Assembly (NCBI GenBank): GCA_029268285.1
Contig: JAJUGG010000007.1
Location: 1-32,120 of the forward strand
DNA from: Ectothiorhodospiraceae bacterium
Lineage (GTDB): Bacteria; Pseudomonadota; Gammaproteobacteria; Nitrococcales; AK92
DNA length: 32,120 nucleotides
Direction: 5' to 3'
Positions 8,195 through 16,254 of the stretch are shown here, one piece after another (the first letter of the stretch is position 1; every line of letters begins with the position of its first letter). Both the position numbers and the translations under genes were made by a program. Under the pieces are notes generated by a model, which ran no database searches, was not told the DNA's origin, and was given only the letters and a program-made list of their open reading frames with translations.

Positions 8195-8335
8195 AAAGTG
8201 CTCCGGAATCCCCGCCCATGTGTACCGGCGGGCGCTCCCATAGTACTTGAAACTAAGGGAAAACGCTAAAGTGTGGGCTTGACGCCACAGAATCCGGCAG
8301 CCACGGCGCGGGCTGTGGGGAGCATTGGGGCTAGG

Positions 8336-8818
8336 CTACAACCACCATGCCAGAGCTTGCATGACCGCGAGCCCGAACAAGCCTGCCACCACATCGTCGA
8401 TCATGATGCCGAACCCTCCGGCCACATGGCGGTCGAGCAGCCTGATCGGCCAGGGTTTGACGATATCGAACACGCGGAAAGCGAGAAAGCCCACGAGGGG
8501 CCAGTACCAGCCGGCCGGTGCTGCGAACATGGTAATCAGATAGCCGACGACCTCGTCCCAGACGATGGAAGGATGATCGTGTACGCCGGCCGCACGAGCC
8601 GTGGCATCGCAGATATAAACCCCGGCGACGAACATGGCAGCGACGATCAAGGCGTAGGACAAAAGGCCCAGGTCGCAAAACAGCCAATAAAAAGGCAGAC
8701 CGACCAAGGTACCCACTGTCCCCGGTGCCTTGGGCGCCAGCCCCGTACCGAAGCCCAACGCCAGCAGGTGGACCGGGTGGCTGAGCCGCATGCCTTGCCG
8801 CGCTGACTCAGGCTTCAT
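8336..8818 (-). CDS. pgpA: Phosphatidylglycerophosphatase A
   Basis: 160 residues from the ATG at 8818, which overlaps the thiL end by 11 bases; the frame continues upstream but inside thiL. PgpA removes phosphate from phosphatidylglycerol phosphate at the inner membrane. Family motifs are present: GFGTGLAPKAPGTVGTL near the N-terminus, the acidic DHPSIVWDEVVGYLI, FLAFRVFDIVKPWPI, and GGFGIMIDDVVAG near the C-terminus. Hydrophobic segments (about 36-60, 88-105 and 140-158) fit a membrane protein. It is the last gene of the long minus-strand run, in the usual thiL-pgpA order. Confidence 0.93.
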   Translation of the reverse strand: MKPESARQGMRLSHPVHLLALGFGTGLAPKAPGTVGTLVGLPFYWLFCDLGLLSYALIVAAMFVAGVYICDATARAAGVHDHPSIVWDEVVGYLITMFAAPAGWYWPLVGFLAFRVFDIVKPWPIRLLDRHVAGGFGIMIDDVVAGLFGLAVMQALAWWL

Positions 8819-9773
8819 CGCTGCCTCCAGCGCCGGCGAAATGCTGATAGCCCAGCCGGTCGAGTCGAATCGGCCGACCTTGGCGTAGAACGCGCAGCGC
8901 GCCACCCCCCTCAATGCGCCCGATACGGGTGATCGGCAGGGCCAACTGCTCGGACACCTTGCGCAGAACCTCTGCGGCTTCTGGCGGCGCGGTGAAGCAC
9001 AACTCGTAATCGTCGCCCCCCGTCAAGGCCAAGGCCTCGGCCTCGACGCGACCGACGCGCCCCAGCAGGGCCGGCGACAGCGGCAAGCGCTCGACATCGA
9101 GTACGCCGCCGACACCGCTGGCGCTGAGGATGTGCGAAAGGTCGGCGGCCAATCCATCGGAAACGTCGACGCCAGCCGTGGCAAGCCCACGCAAGGCCCG
9201 TCCCAGTGCCAAGCGCGGCTCCGGCCGCAGCAGGCGCCCGACCGCCGGCCCTGCCCGCTCGCCGGCCTGCCAGAGCCGCAATCCCAGCGCCGCATCCCCA
9301 AGATAGCCGCTAACGTAAATCTCATCGCCGACGCGGGCGCCGCTGCGACGCAAGGCGAGATCAGGCGCCACGCAACCGGTGAGCTGAACAGTGATAGTGC
9401 GCGGGCCACGCGTCGTGTCGCCGCCGATCAGGGCTACGCCGGTGCGTTCGGCTAGCGCGCGCATGCCCTGGGCAAAGCCCGCCACCCAGGCGGCGCTGTT
9501 GTCCGGCAGCGTCAGCCCGAGCAGCGCCCAGCCAGGTTCTGCTCCCATTGCGGCCAAATCGCTGAGATTGACGGCCAATGCCTTGTGCCCCACCGCATCG
9601 GCCGGAGTATCGACCGGAAAGTGCACGCCCTCCACCAGGGTGTCGAGGCACATGGCCAGCCCCGGCCCCAGATCCAGCAGTGCAGCATCGTCGCCGTACC
9701 CAAGTGCGACGCCTTCGCCCCCGCCCCAGGCTGAGAAAAAGCGCTCGCTGAGTTCGAACTCAAGCATCGTCAT
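8808..9773 (-). CDS. thiL: Thiamine-monophosphate kinase
   Basis: 321 residues. ThiL phosphorylates thiamine monophosphate to the active diphosphate cofactor. It shows the AIR-synthase-type fold motifs: GYGDDAALLDL near residue 25, CLDTLVEGVHF, GHKALAVNLSDLAAMGAEP, GGDTTRGP, DVSDGLAADL and LTGGDDYELCFT. The first two codons with ATG at 9773 and 9767 both work. Its start overlaps the upstream DUF2889 gene by 14 bases and its end overlaps pgpA by 11, so the three are tightly coupled. Confidence 0.94.
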   Translation of the reverse strand: MTMLEFELSERFFSAWGGGEGVALGYGDDAALLDLGPGLAMCLDTLVEGVHFPVDTPADAVGHKALAVNLSDLAAMGAEPGWALLGLTLPDNSAAWVAGFAQGMRALAERTGVALIGGDTTRGPRTITVQLTGCVAPDLALRRSGARVGDEIYVSGYLGDAALGLRLWQAGERAGPAVGRLLRPEPRLALGRALRGLATAGVDVSDGLAADLSHILSASGVGGVLDVERLPLSPALLGRVGRVEAEALALTGGDDYELCFTAPPEAAEVLRKVSEQLALPITRIGRIEGGGALRVLRQGRPIRLDRLGYQHFAGAGGSDEA

Positions 9774-10317
9774 CTGCGGTATCCCGGCGCCAACCGGGAT
9801 AAAGGGTGCGGATGGTCACGCTGTCTGCCGCCCAGCCGCGACAAGTGTCGACGATATACTTCGGCGGCGCATCACCGCTGCCGACCGGACGGCGAATGGG
9901 GGCGATGGTCTGAATCGCGGTAGTCGCCAGCGGTCGCAGCAGTTCAAAGAGATGCGTGCAGCCCGCTACCTGCCCGATCTGTTCTTTCGCCTGCTCGGTC
10001 CAGCCGGAAGCGATCCGCATGCCGACCAGCTGCTGGAAGGCCGCCGCCGCACCGGGACAGGGAGGAAACGGATGACTGTCGATGGATGCCGCCACCTCGC
10101 GAATGGTCAGCGTGTCATCGACGGTGATGCGCATCCAGATGTCGTGCAGGGGCTCGCCGCTAGGGATGGTGCCGCGGAACTGGTTGTCGAAGTCATAGCC
10201 CTTGGTGTCTACCAAACGAGCCTCGATGTCCCACAGACCATCCTCGCGCTCGTATCCGTCGAGCTGAATCCGCCGGCTATGGCGCAGCGTGCGCGCTTGG
10301 GGCTCGGGTAACGGCAT
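9760..10317 (-). CDS. DUF2889 domain protein between nusB and thiL
   Basis: 185 residues, cytoplasmic, no signal peptide. I recognise the DUF2889 pattern: paired Arg/His at the start (RTLRHSRRIQLDGYEREDGLWDIEA), DTKGYDFDN, GEPLHDIWMRITVDD, and CTHLFELLRPLATTAIQTI. The conserved Asp, His and Cys/His positions could be catalytic, but the biochemical role of the family is not known to me. It sits 27 bases after nusB and overlaps thiL by 14 bases, a position usually empty in nusB-thiL clusters. Co-transcription is near certain; a part in vitamin or cofactor metabolism is a guess from location only. Confidence 0.85.
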   Translation of the reverse strand: MPLPEPQARTLRHSRRIQLDGYEREDGLWDIEARLVDTKGYDFDNQFRGTIPSGEPLHDIWMRITVDDTLTIREVAASIDSHPFPPCPGAAAAFQQLVGMRIASGWTEQAKEQIGQVAGCTHLFELLRPLATTAIQTIAPIRRPVGSGDAPPKYIVDTCRGWAADSVTIRTLYPGWRRDTADDDA

Positions 10318-10344
10318 GGTTCGGTTTCCTTGTCGAGGCTGAGG

Positions 10345-10806
10345 CTAACGCTGCGCGCCCATCTCCGCGGCACGCATGGGCTGTTCACGGGCGATTTTAT
10401 CCAACACCCCGTTGACGTACTTATGGCTCTGCTCAGCGCCGAACTGTTTAGCCAGCTCAACCGCTTCGTTGATCACCACCCGGTACGGCACATCCAGGCG
10501 CTCGATCAGCTCGTATGTACCGATACGCAAAATGGCACGCTCGACCGGGTCCAGCGCCGCGACGGCGCGATCCAGGCGCGGGGCGAGCAACTCGTCCAGT
10601 CGATCGGTGGCCTTCGGCACCTCGTGCAGCAGCGCCACGAAGAACTCCCAGTCCTCGCCGTCCCACTCCATCTGGTCACGAAACTGGGCTTCGATGTCGA
10701 TCAGGTCCTGACCGGCAATCTGCCACTGATACAAGGCCTGCACGGCGCGGCGTCGACCGCGGCCACGCAGGCGCTGCAAAGAAGGAGTACGCTTCGGTTT
10801 CGACAT
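10345..10806 (-). CDS. nusB: Transcription antitermination factor NusB
   Basis: 153 residues, all-helical NusB fold: RRRAVQALYQWQIAG near the N-terminus, LDPVERAILRIGTYEL in the middle, and the family signature YRVVINEAVELAKQFGAE followed by KYVNGVLDKIAR. NusB with NusE (S10) binds boxA RNA to allow antitermination on rRNA operons. The ATG at 10806 shares one base with the ribH stop (TGATG), so the two are coupled; the longer open frame upstream lies inside ribH and is rejected. Confidence 0.95.
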   Translation of the reverse strand: MSKPKRTPSLQRLRGRGRRRAVQALYQWQIAGQDLIDIEAQFRDQMEWDGEDWEFFVALLHEVPKATDRLDELLAPRLDRAVAALDPVERAILRIGTYELIERLDVPYRVVINEAVELAKQFGAEQSHKYVNGVLDKIAREQPMRAAEMGAQR

Positions 10807-11273
10807 CAGGCGCTTAACTTGCGTAGCAGGCTGACCATCTCCAGCGCGGTAAGCGCGGCTTCCGCCCCCTTGTTGCCGGCCTTGGTGCCGGCCCGCTCGA
10901 TCGCCTGTTCGATGGTGTCGACGGTGAGCACGCCAAAGGCCACGGGGATATCGTACTCGAGCTGAGCCTGGGCCACGCCCTTGGCGCATTCGCCCGCGAC
11001 GTATTCGAAGTGCGCGGTGCCGCCGCGTATGACCGCACCCAGGGCGATAATGGCGTCGAAGTCGCCCTGAGCGGCCATGCGCTTGACCACCAGCGGCAAT
11101 TCGAACGCGCCCGGCACCCGGACCAACTGCATACGCGAATCCTGCACGCCGTGACGACGCAGAGTATCCAGTGCGCCCTCCACCAGGCTTTCCACGATGA
11201 AGCCGTTGAAACGGGCGGCCACGATGCCGAAGCGGCCCTCGCTACGGGTGAAATCCCCTTCGATGATTTTCAT
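10806..11273 (-). CDS. ribH: 6,7-dimethyl-8-ribityllumazine synthase
   Basis: 155 residues. Condenses dihydroxybutanone phosphate with the ribitylaminopyrimidine to lumazine, the penultimate riboflavin step. Diagnostic stretches: [53 protein letters not shown] with the catalytic His in the GTAHFEYV loop, [18 protein letters not shown] and [13 protein letters not shown]. The start at 11273 is chosen for the GGAGA ribosome site directly upstream and the family N-terminus MKIIEGDF. Confidence 0.96.
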   Translation of the reverse strand: MKIIEGDFTRSEGRFGIVAARFNGFIVESLVEGALDTLRRHGVQDSRMQLVRVPGAFELPLVVKRMAAQGDFDAIIALGAVIRGGTAHFEYVAGECAKGVAQAQLEYDIPVAFGVLTVDTIEQAIERAGTKAGNKGAEAALTALEMVSLLRKLSA

Positions 11274-11307
11274 TCTCGCTCTCCAAAAACGCGGGCTCTC
11301 GCCGCGA

Positions 11308-12429
11308 TCAGACTTCCGGCTCCACGTATTCGACGACTTCCATGCCGAACCCCGACAGCGCATTCATGCGCTTGGGCGACGACAGCACGCGCATCTTCGC
11401 CACCCCGAGATCGGTCAGAATCTGCGCGCCGATGCCGTAGGTGCGCAACTCCTGGCTACGCTCACCGGGACCGTGCGGCAGGTCTTCACCCTGCGGACGA
11501 CGCTGGTAGGCGCGCATGCGCTCAAGCACATCAGGCACATCGTCGCGCCGGCGCAATACCACCACAACGCCCTCGCCAGCTTCCGATACCTGTTTGAGTG
11601 CCGAGCGCAGCGGCCAGCCGCATAGGGGTCCAGAGCTGGCAAGCGTGTCGGATAGGGTATTCTGCACGTGCACGCGCACCAGCACCGGCTTGTCGGGCGC
11701 GGGCACGCCCTTTACCAAGGCGAAGTGCATGGCACCGCTGATGACGTCCTGATAGGCGTAGAGGTGGAAGGGGCCGAACTCGGTAGGCAGTTCGCATTCC
11801 GCTACCCGCTCGACGGTGCGCTCGTTGCGCACGCGATAGGAAATCAAATCGGCGACCGTACCCACTTTGAGGCCATGTTCGCGGGCGAACGCGACCAAAT
11901 TATCGCGCCGGGCCATGGTGCCGTCCTCGTTGAGGATCTCGCAGATCACGGCAGCCGGCTCGAAGCCCGCCAGTCTTGCGAAATCGCAACCCGCCTCGGT
12001 GTGCCCGGCGCGTGTTAGAACACCGCCCGGTTGAGCGATGAGCGGAAATACGTGCCCCGGCTGGGTCAGATCTTCTGGCTTGGCATTGGGCGCGACGGCG
12101 GCCTGAATCGTGCGCGCGCGATCGGCCGCGGAAATGCCCGTGGTCACCCCTTTTGCGGCTTCGATCGAGACCGTGAAATTGGTCGACTGCTTGCGCTCGG
12201 TCTCGTTGACCATCAGCGGCAAACGCAGTTGCTCAGAGCGCTCCCGGGTGAGCGTGAGACAAATCAGGCCGCGGCCATAGCGAGCCATAAAGTTGATGTC
12301 GTCAGGGCGAACCAGGCTTGCGACCATGAGGAGATCGCCCTCATTCTCGCGGTCCTCGTCGTCCATGATGACCACCATCTTTCCCTGGCTCAGGTCTTCG
12401 ATGATCTCTTCGATACTGTTCAGTTGCAT
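11308..12429 (-). CDS. ribBA: RibBA: 3,4-dihydroxy-2-butanone 4-phosphate synthase with degenerate GTP cyclohydrolase II domain
   Basis: 373 residues, two domains. Residues 1-205 are an intact Rib[12 protein letters not shown] (23-33) with the acidic metal/substrate residues, TGISAADRA (97-105), HVFPL (126-130) and RAGHTEA (140-146). Residues 210-373 have the GTP cyclohydrolase II fold, ending [15 protein letters not shown] (329-343). However, where active RibA has three zinc cysteines in HxECLTG...RCDCG, this protein reads HVQNTLSD...GPLCG, keeping only one cysteine (Cys270). The catalytic QEGRGI-type segment is also replaced (about 290-300). The RibA half is therefore probably inactive and a separate ribA should exist in the genome. 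Such proteins are common in gammaproteobacteria. Confidence 0.93.
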   Translation of the reverse strand: MQLNSIEEIIEDLSQGKMVVIMDDEDRENEGDLLMVASLVRPDDINFMARYGRGLICLTLTRERSEQLRLPLMVNETERKQSTNFTVSIEAAKGVTTGISAADRARTIQAAVAPNAKPEDLTQPGHVFPLIAQPGGVLTRAGHTEAGCDFARLAGFEPAAVICEILNEDGTMARRDNLVAFAREHGLKVGTVADLISYRVRNERTVERVAECELPTEFGPFHLYAYQDVISGAMHFALVKGVPAPDKPVLVRVHVQNTLSDTLASSGPLCGWPLRSALKQVSEAGEGVVVVLRRRDDVPDVLERMRAYQRRPQGEDLPHGPGERSQELRTYGIGAQILTDLGVAKMRVLSSPKRMNALSGFGMEVVEYVEPEV

Positions 12430-12459
12430 GATCTACTCGGTGTTGCGCGCGGTGCCGGC

Positions 12460-13116
12460 TTACTTGGCGAAGCCATGCTCCCGCAGGAAGTCCAGGGTCA
12501 ATCGGCTGCCGCTCTGCGCTGCCGCGTCGCCGAGCATCAGACGCTCGAGATAACGGGCGATAAGATCGACTTCCAGGTTGACCTTGTCGCCCGGCCGACG
12601 GGTATGCAGGGTGGTATGCTCCAGCGTGTGCGGCACCAGGTTGAACTCGAACTCGGCCCCATCGACCGCATTGACCGTCAGGCTGACGCCGTCGACACAG
12701 ATCGAGCCCTTCTCGGCGATGTAGCGCGCAAGGGCTGCCGGCGCCTCAAGGCGAAAACGCTCGGAGCGCCCATCCGGCGTGCGCGACTTGATCGTCCCCA
12801 GCCCGTCGACATGACCGCTCACCAGGTGCCCGCCGAGAGGCGTGCCGAGGGTAAGCGCTTTCTCCAAGTTGACCGGGTCGCCGTCGGCTAAGGCGCCGAG
12901 GCTGGTTCGATCCAGCGTTTCGCCCGAGACGTCGGCAACGAAAGCCTGTTCGCTCAGGCTAATTGCGGTGAGACAGACGCCGTTGACGGCAATGCTGTCG
13001 CCAATGGCCACACCGCCTAGCTCCAAGTTGCCGGTGTTGATTTCGAGGCGCATGTCCGCGCCGCGCGCTTCACGCCCGGCAATATGCCCGACTGCTTGTA
13101 TGATGCCGGTAAACAT
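12460..13116 (-). CDS. ribE: Riboflavin synthase alpha chain
   Basis: 218 residues. Dismutates two lumazine molecules to riboflavin. Starts with the signature MFTGIIQAVGHI and has two homologous lumazine-binding halves: the first with AVNGVCLTAI and FVADVSGETLDRTSLG, the second with ICVDGVSLTVNAV and NLVPHTLEHTTL. GGHLVSGHVDG links them. Nine bases follow the ribD stop and 30 precede ribBA, consistent with one transcript. The gene is called ribC in some naming systems. Confidence 0.96.
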   Translation of the reverse strand: MFTGIIQAVGHIAGREARGADMRLEINTGNLELGGVAIGDSIAVNGVCLTAISLSEQAFVADVSGETLDRTSLGALADGDPVNLEKALTLGTPLGGHLVSGHVDGLGTIKSRTPDGRSERFRLEAPAALARYIAEKGSICVDGVSLTVNAVDGAEFEFNLVPHTLEHTTLHTRRPGDKVNLEVDLIARYLERLMLGDAAAQSGSRLTLDFLREHGFAK

Positions 13117-13125
13117 GTGCTGTAC

Positions 13126-14217
13126 CTATCCCGCCGCCTGCGACGGTTTTGCTGTGATCCTCAAATCGGGCCCGACGCTGCGCACCTCGATGATATCCAA
13201 GCCGATGCGCTCGGCCATACTGCCGATGCCGGGCAGGCGCAACAAGGGCGCGCCGTCGTGTCCCATTAGATGCGGCGCCATGTAGAAGACGAGTTCGTCG
13301 GCCCAGCCTTCCATCACACAGGCACCCGCCAGGGTTGGCCCTGATTCAACCAGCACCTCGTTGATCTCGCGCTGCGCCAGCAGCTCGAGCACTGCGCCGA
13401 TATCGGGCCGCGACAAGCGCAGCAATTCGGCGCCGGAAATATCGCGCGATGCGGCCTCGGGTCCATAGACTATCAGGGTCTCGCCCTCGCAACCGAGCAT
13501 TCGCGCCGCAGCGGGGAAACGCAAGCCGCGATCCAGTACAACGCGCAGTGGCTGCCCGGAGCCAGCGGCAGGCAGCTCGAAATCGCGCACCGTGAGGCTG
13601 GGATCGTCGGCTAGCACCGTGCCGATGCCGGTAACAACAGCATCGCTGCGCGCGCGCAGCCGGTGAACGTCGCGGCGCGCTGCAGCCGATGTAATCCACT
13701 TGCTCTCGCCGGATGCCATGGCTGTGCGACCGTCCAGACTACTGGCGAGCTTGACTCTTACCCAAGGCCGGCCGCGGCGCATGCGCGAGACGAAGCCGAC
13801 GTTCAATGCCTCGGCCTCCGCAGCCATCAGGCCCGCGACAACCTCGATGCCCGCCTCCTGCAGACGGCGCAGGCCCTGACCGGCAACGCGGGGATTGGGA
13901 TCTTCCATGGCGGCGACCACCCGCGCGACGCCGGCTTCGACAAGCGCATCGGCACAAGGCGGGGTGCGACCGAAATGGCTGCACGGCTCTAGGCTAACGT
14001 AGGCTGTGGCGCCGCGTGCCTGCTCCCCGGCGGCTTGCAGCGCCTCGACTTCGGCGTGAGGACCGCCGGCACGGCGATGATAGCCCTCGCCGACCACCAC
14101 GCCCTCCTTCACCAGGACGCAACCCACACGCGGATTAGGTCGCGTGGTGTAGAGCCCGCGCTCGGCCAGTTGCAGAGCGCGCGCCATATGCTGATGGTCG
14201 GCGGAGCTGAAATTCAT
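13126..14217 (-). CDS. ribD: Bifunctional riboflavin deaminase/reductase RibD
   Basis: 363 residues. The N-terminal deaminase has the zinc site: His54 and Glu56 in HAEVEAL, with Cys79 and Cys88 in PCSHFGRTPPC. The C-terminal reductase (about 150-360) has RPWVRVKLASSLDGRTAMASGESKWITS and the NADPH-side motif EVLVESGPTLAGA. Together they convert the GTP-derived pyrimidine to the ribitylamino form. The ATG at 14217 is the family start (MNFSSADHQHMARAL); the frame continues upstream only through nrdR. Sixty-five bases separate it from the nrdR stop, with no FMN riboswitch visible. Confidence 0.95.
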   Translation of the reverse strand: MNFSSADHQHMARALQLAERGLYTTRPNPRVGCVLVKEGVVVGEGYHRRAGGPHAEVEALQAAGEQARGATAYVSLEPCSHFGRTPPCADALVEAGVARVVAAMEDPNPRVAGQGLRRLQEAGIEVVAGLMAAEAEALNVGFVSRMRRGRPWVRVKLASSLDGRTAMASGESKWITSAAARRDVHRLRARSDAVVTGIGTVLADDPSLTVRDFELPAAGSGQPLRVVLDRGLRFPAAARMLGCEGETLIVYGPEAASRDISGAELLRLSRPDIGAVLELLAQREINEVLVESGPTLAGACVMEGWADELVFYMAPHLMGHDGAPLLRLPGIGSMAERIGLDIIEVRSVGPDLRITAKPSQAAG

Positions 14218-14282
14218 TATCGATCCTACCGGATGCAGAACCTCTGCGGGCCTGCCGCTCCGAACATGCGCCTCAGGCGGCG

Positions 14283-14768
14283 CTAGTCCGTGGAAGGCTC
14301 CGAACCGGCCGTTCCAGGCTTGCTCTCCAGCCCTTCGATGACTTCGCGAAAAGCGCTGACGTCCTGAAAGCTTCGGTAAACGGAGGCGAAACGCACGTAG
14401 GCGACCTGATCCAATTCGCGCAATTCGTCCATCACCCACTCGCCCAGCTGGCGCGCCGGCACTTCGCGCTCGGCGCTGCCCTGCAGGCGTTTCTTGATGC
14501 GGTTGATGGCGGCCTCCACAGCCTCGGTTGCAACGGGCCGCTTCTCCAGCGCCCGCAACATGCCGGTACGCAGCTTCTGCTCGTCGAAGGGCTCGCGGCT
14601 GCCGTCGCTTTTGACCAGCCGCGGCAACACCAGCTCGGCGCTTTCGTAAGTGGTGAAGCGCTCGCCGCAGTTGACGCACTCGCGGCGACGGCGCACTTGG
14701 TCGCCGTCGCTCGCCAAGCGCGAGTCGATGACCCGCGTGTCCTGCGCCTGACAAAATGGGCAGCGCAT
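14283..14768 (-). CDS. nrdR: Ribonucleotide reductase repressor NrdR
   Basis: 161 residues. The N-terminal zinc ribbon has Cys3, Cys6, Cys31 and Cys34 (MRCPFCQ...ECVNCGERF); the ATP-cone domain follows (about 48-138) with [19 protein letters not shown] and [15 protein letters not shown]. NrdR senses ATP/dATP and represses nrd operons by binding NrdR boxes. It lies 21 bases after glyA and ahead of ribD, the usual gammaproteobacterial order. No nrd gene is in the window. Confidence 0.96.
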   Translation of the reverse strand: MRCPFCQAQDTRVIDSRLASDGDQVRRRRECVNCGERFTTYESAELVLPRLVKSDGSREPFDEQKLRTGMLRALEKRPVATEAVEAAINRIKKRLQGSAEREVPARQLGEWVMDELRELDQVAYVRFASVYRSFQDVSAFREVIEGLESKPGTAGSEPSTD

Positions 14769-14789
14769 GCCGTCTCCCTTAGTCGCTCA

Positions 14790-16046
14790 TCAACCCCGGT
14801 ACACCGGGAAGCGACGGCAGATTTCCAGCACCTGCCCCTTCACGCGCTCGATCACGGTCTGATCCTCGATGTTATCCAGCACATCGCAGATCCAGCCGGC
14901 CAGTTCGCGCACTTCGGCTTCCTTGAAGCCTCGGGTGGTCACGGCCGGCGTACCGATACGCAGCCCTGAGGTGACGAAAGGCGACTGCGGGTCGTTGGGC
15001 ACTGTGTTCTTGTTCACGGTGATGTTGGCGCTTCCGAGCGCCGCGTCGGCGGCTTTGCCGGTAAGGCCCTTGTCGATCAGATCGATCAGGAAGAGATGAT
15101 TGTCGGTGCCACCGGAGACGACCTTGTAGCCGCGCTCCTGGATCACTTCGGCCATGGCGCGCGCATTGGCGACGACCTGCTTGGCGTAGTCGGCGAAGCT
15201 CGGCTCCAACGCCTCCTTGAAGGAGACGGCCTTGGCGGCGATCACGTGCATCAGCGGGCCGCCCTGGGTGCCGGGGAAGACCAGCGAATTGAGCTTCTTC
15301 TCGATGTCGGGATTGGCCTTGGCCAGGATCAGGCCGCCGCGCGGGCCGCGCAGGGTCTTGTGCGTGGTGGTGGTGGTGACGTCGGCGATCTGCACCGGGT
15401 TCGGATACATGCCGCCGGCGACCAGCCCTGCCACGTGTGCCATATCTACGAACAAATAGGCGCCGACGGAATCGGCGATGTCGCGAAAGCGCTGCCAATC
15501 GACCACGCGCGAGTAGGCCGAAAAGCCAGCCACGATCATCTTCGGCTTGTGCTCCTTGGCCAGGCGCTCGACCTCGTCATAGGCAATCTCGCCGGTGGAC
15601 GGGTCGATGCCGTACTGCACGGCGTGATAGATCTTGCCGGAGAAATTGGGCTTGGCGCCGTGGGTCAGGTGGCCGCCGTGGTCCAGGCTCATGCCCAGGA
15701 TGGTGTCACCGGGCTCGCACAGCGCCATGTAGACGGCGGCGTTGGCCTGCGAACCGGAATGCGGCTGCACGTTGGCATAGTCGGCCCCGAACAACTGCTT
15801 GGCACGCTCCATAGCAAGGCTCTCGGCGATGTCGACGTACTCGCAGCCACCGTAATAGCGCTTGCCCGGGTAGCCTTCGGCGTACTTGTTGGTGAGCACG
15901 CTGCCCTGCGCTTCCAGCACGCGCGGGCTGGTGTAATTCTCCGAGGCAATGAGCTCAATGTGTTCTTCCTGACGGCGGCGCTCGCCGTCAATCGCATCGG
16001 CAAGCTCGGGATCAAAGCCGGCAATTTTCATGTCGCTGGAAAACAT
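14790..16046 (-). CDS. glyA: Serine hydroxymethyltransferase
   Basis: 418 residues. Interconverts serine and glycine with transfer of a one-carbon unit to tetrahydrofolate. PLP-enzyme motifs are complete: [19 protein letters not shown] (31-49), YYGGCEYVD (64-72), [10 protein letters not shown] (97-106), [12 protein letters not shown] (201-212), and the PLP lysine Lys230 in [15 protein letters not shown]. The ATG at 16046 is supported by a GAGAGGAA ribosome site; the open frame extends much further upstream but that part has no homology I recognise. It heads the ten-gene minus-strand run and links with purU (one-carbon pool) elsewhere in the window. Confidence 0.97.
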   Translation of the reverse strand: MFSSDMKIAGFDPELADAIDGERRRQEEHIELIASENYTSPRVLEAQGSVLTNKYAEGYPGKRYYGGCEYVDIAESLAMERAKQLFGADYANVQPHSGSQANAAVYMALCEPGDTILGMSLDHGGHLTHGAKPNFSGKIYHAVQYGIDPSTGEIAYDEVERLAKEHKPKMIVAGFSAYSRVVDWQRFRDIADSVGAYLFVDMAHVAGLVAGGMYPNPVQIADVTTTTTHKTLRGPRGGLILAKANPDIEKKLNSLVFPGTQGGPLMHVIAAKAVSFKEALEPSFADYAKQVVANARAMAEVIQERGYKVVSGGTDNHLFLIDLIDKGLTGKAADAALGSANITVNKNTVPNDPQSPFVTSGLRIGTPAVTTRGFKEAEVRELAGWICDVLDNIEDQTVIERVKGQVLEICRRFPVYRG

Positions 16047-16088
16047 GCGGGTTCCTCTCGATGGGTCCGGGGCAAGAAAAGGCGCGAA

Positions 16089-16094
16089 ATTATA
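16089..16094 (-). promoter_or_regulatory. Candidate glyA -10 box
   Basis: On the minus strand this is a perfect TATAAT, 43 bases before the glyA start. No good -35 hexamer is seen 16-18 bases upstream; a perfect CCCCGGGG palindrome occupies the spacer, which may mean activator control. It would drive the whole glyA-to-pgpA run. Confidence 0.5.
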
Positions 16095-16147
16095 AACGAT
16101 ATCCCCGGGGACTGCATGAGTTTGCGGAGGAACGACAAAAGCTTCAA

Positions 16148-16178
16148 GCGAAGGCCGACGCTTGCGGCCGACCTTCGC
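16148..16178. terminator. Hairpin between the beta-helix gene and glyA
   Basis: GCGAAGG.. at 16148 pairs with ..CCTTCGC ending at 16178, forming a stem of about 12 bp when G-T pairs are allowed. It lies about 77 bases after the stop of the minus-strand gene that ends at 16255 and before the glyA promoter, so it probably ends that transcript. Only short T-runs follow on either strand. Confidence 0.5.
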
Positions 16179-16254
16179 TGTTTTGCGAAAAGCGTGTACT
16201 GATGGCGGTGCCTCCGCAAAGGCGCCGGGCAAGCAAGGGCAAAGCCGCTCTCGA

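Noticed and set aside
8195-8335. FNR box (TTGAT-N4-ATCAA) for autoregulation of fnr
   Set aside because: Only a weak half-site-like TTGAAAC was found; the two-fold consensus is absent.
12031-12891. A 286-codon plus-strand frame across ribBA and ribE
   Set aside because: It crosses two well-identified genes on the other strand and has no family features.
14218-14282. Possible FMN riboswitch ahead of ribD
   Set aside because: The spacer is only 65 bases, far too short for the RFN element, and no conserved RFN segments are seen here or ahead of ribBA.
16047-16147. Possible glycine riboswitch upstream of glyA
   Set aside because: No paired aptamer-like structure is visible in the 100-base leader; only a -10 box and a CCCCGGGG palindrome.
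15096-16202. A 368-codon open frame on the plus strand across glyA
   Set aside because: It is the antisense shadow of glyA, whose full set of PLP-enzyme motifs is on the minus strand; high GC makes long antisense frames common here.
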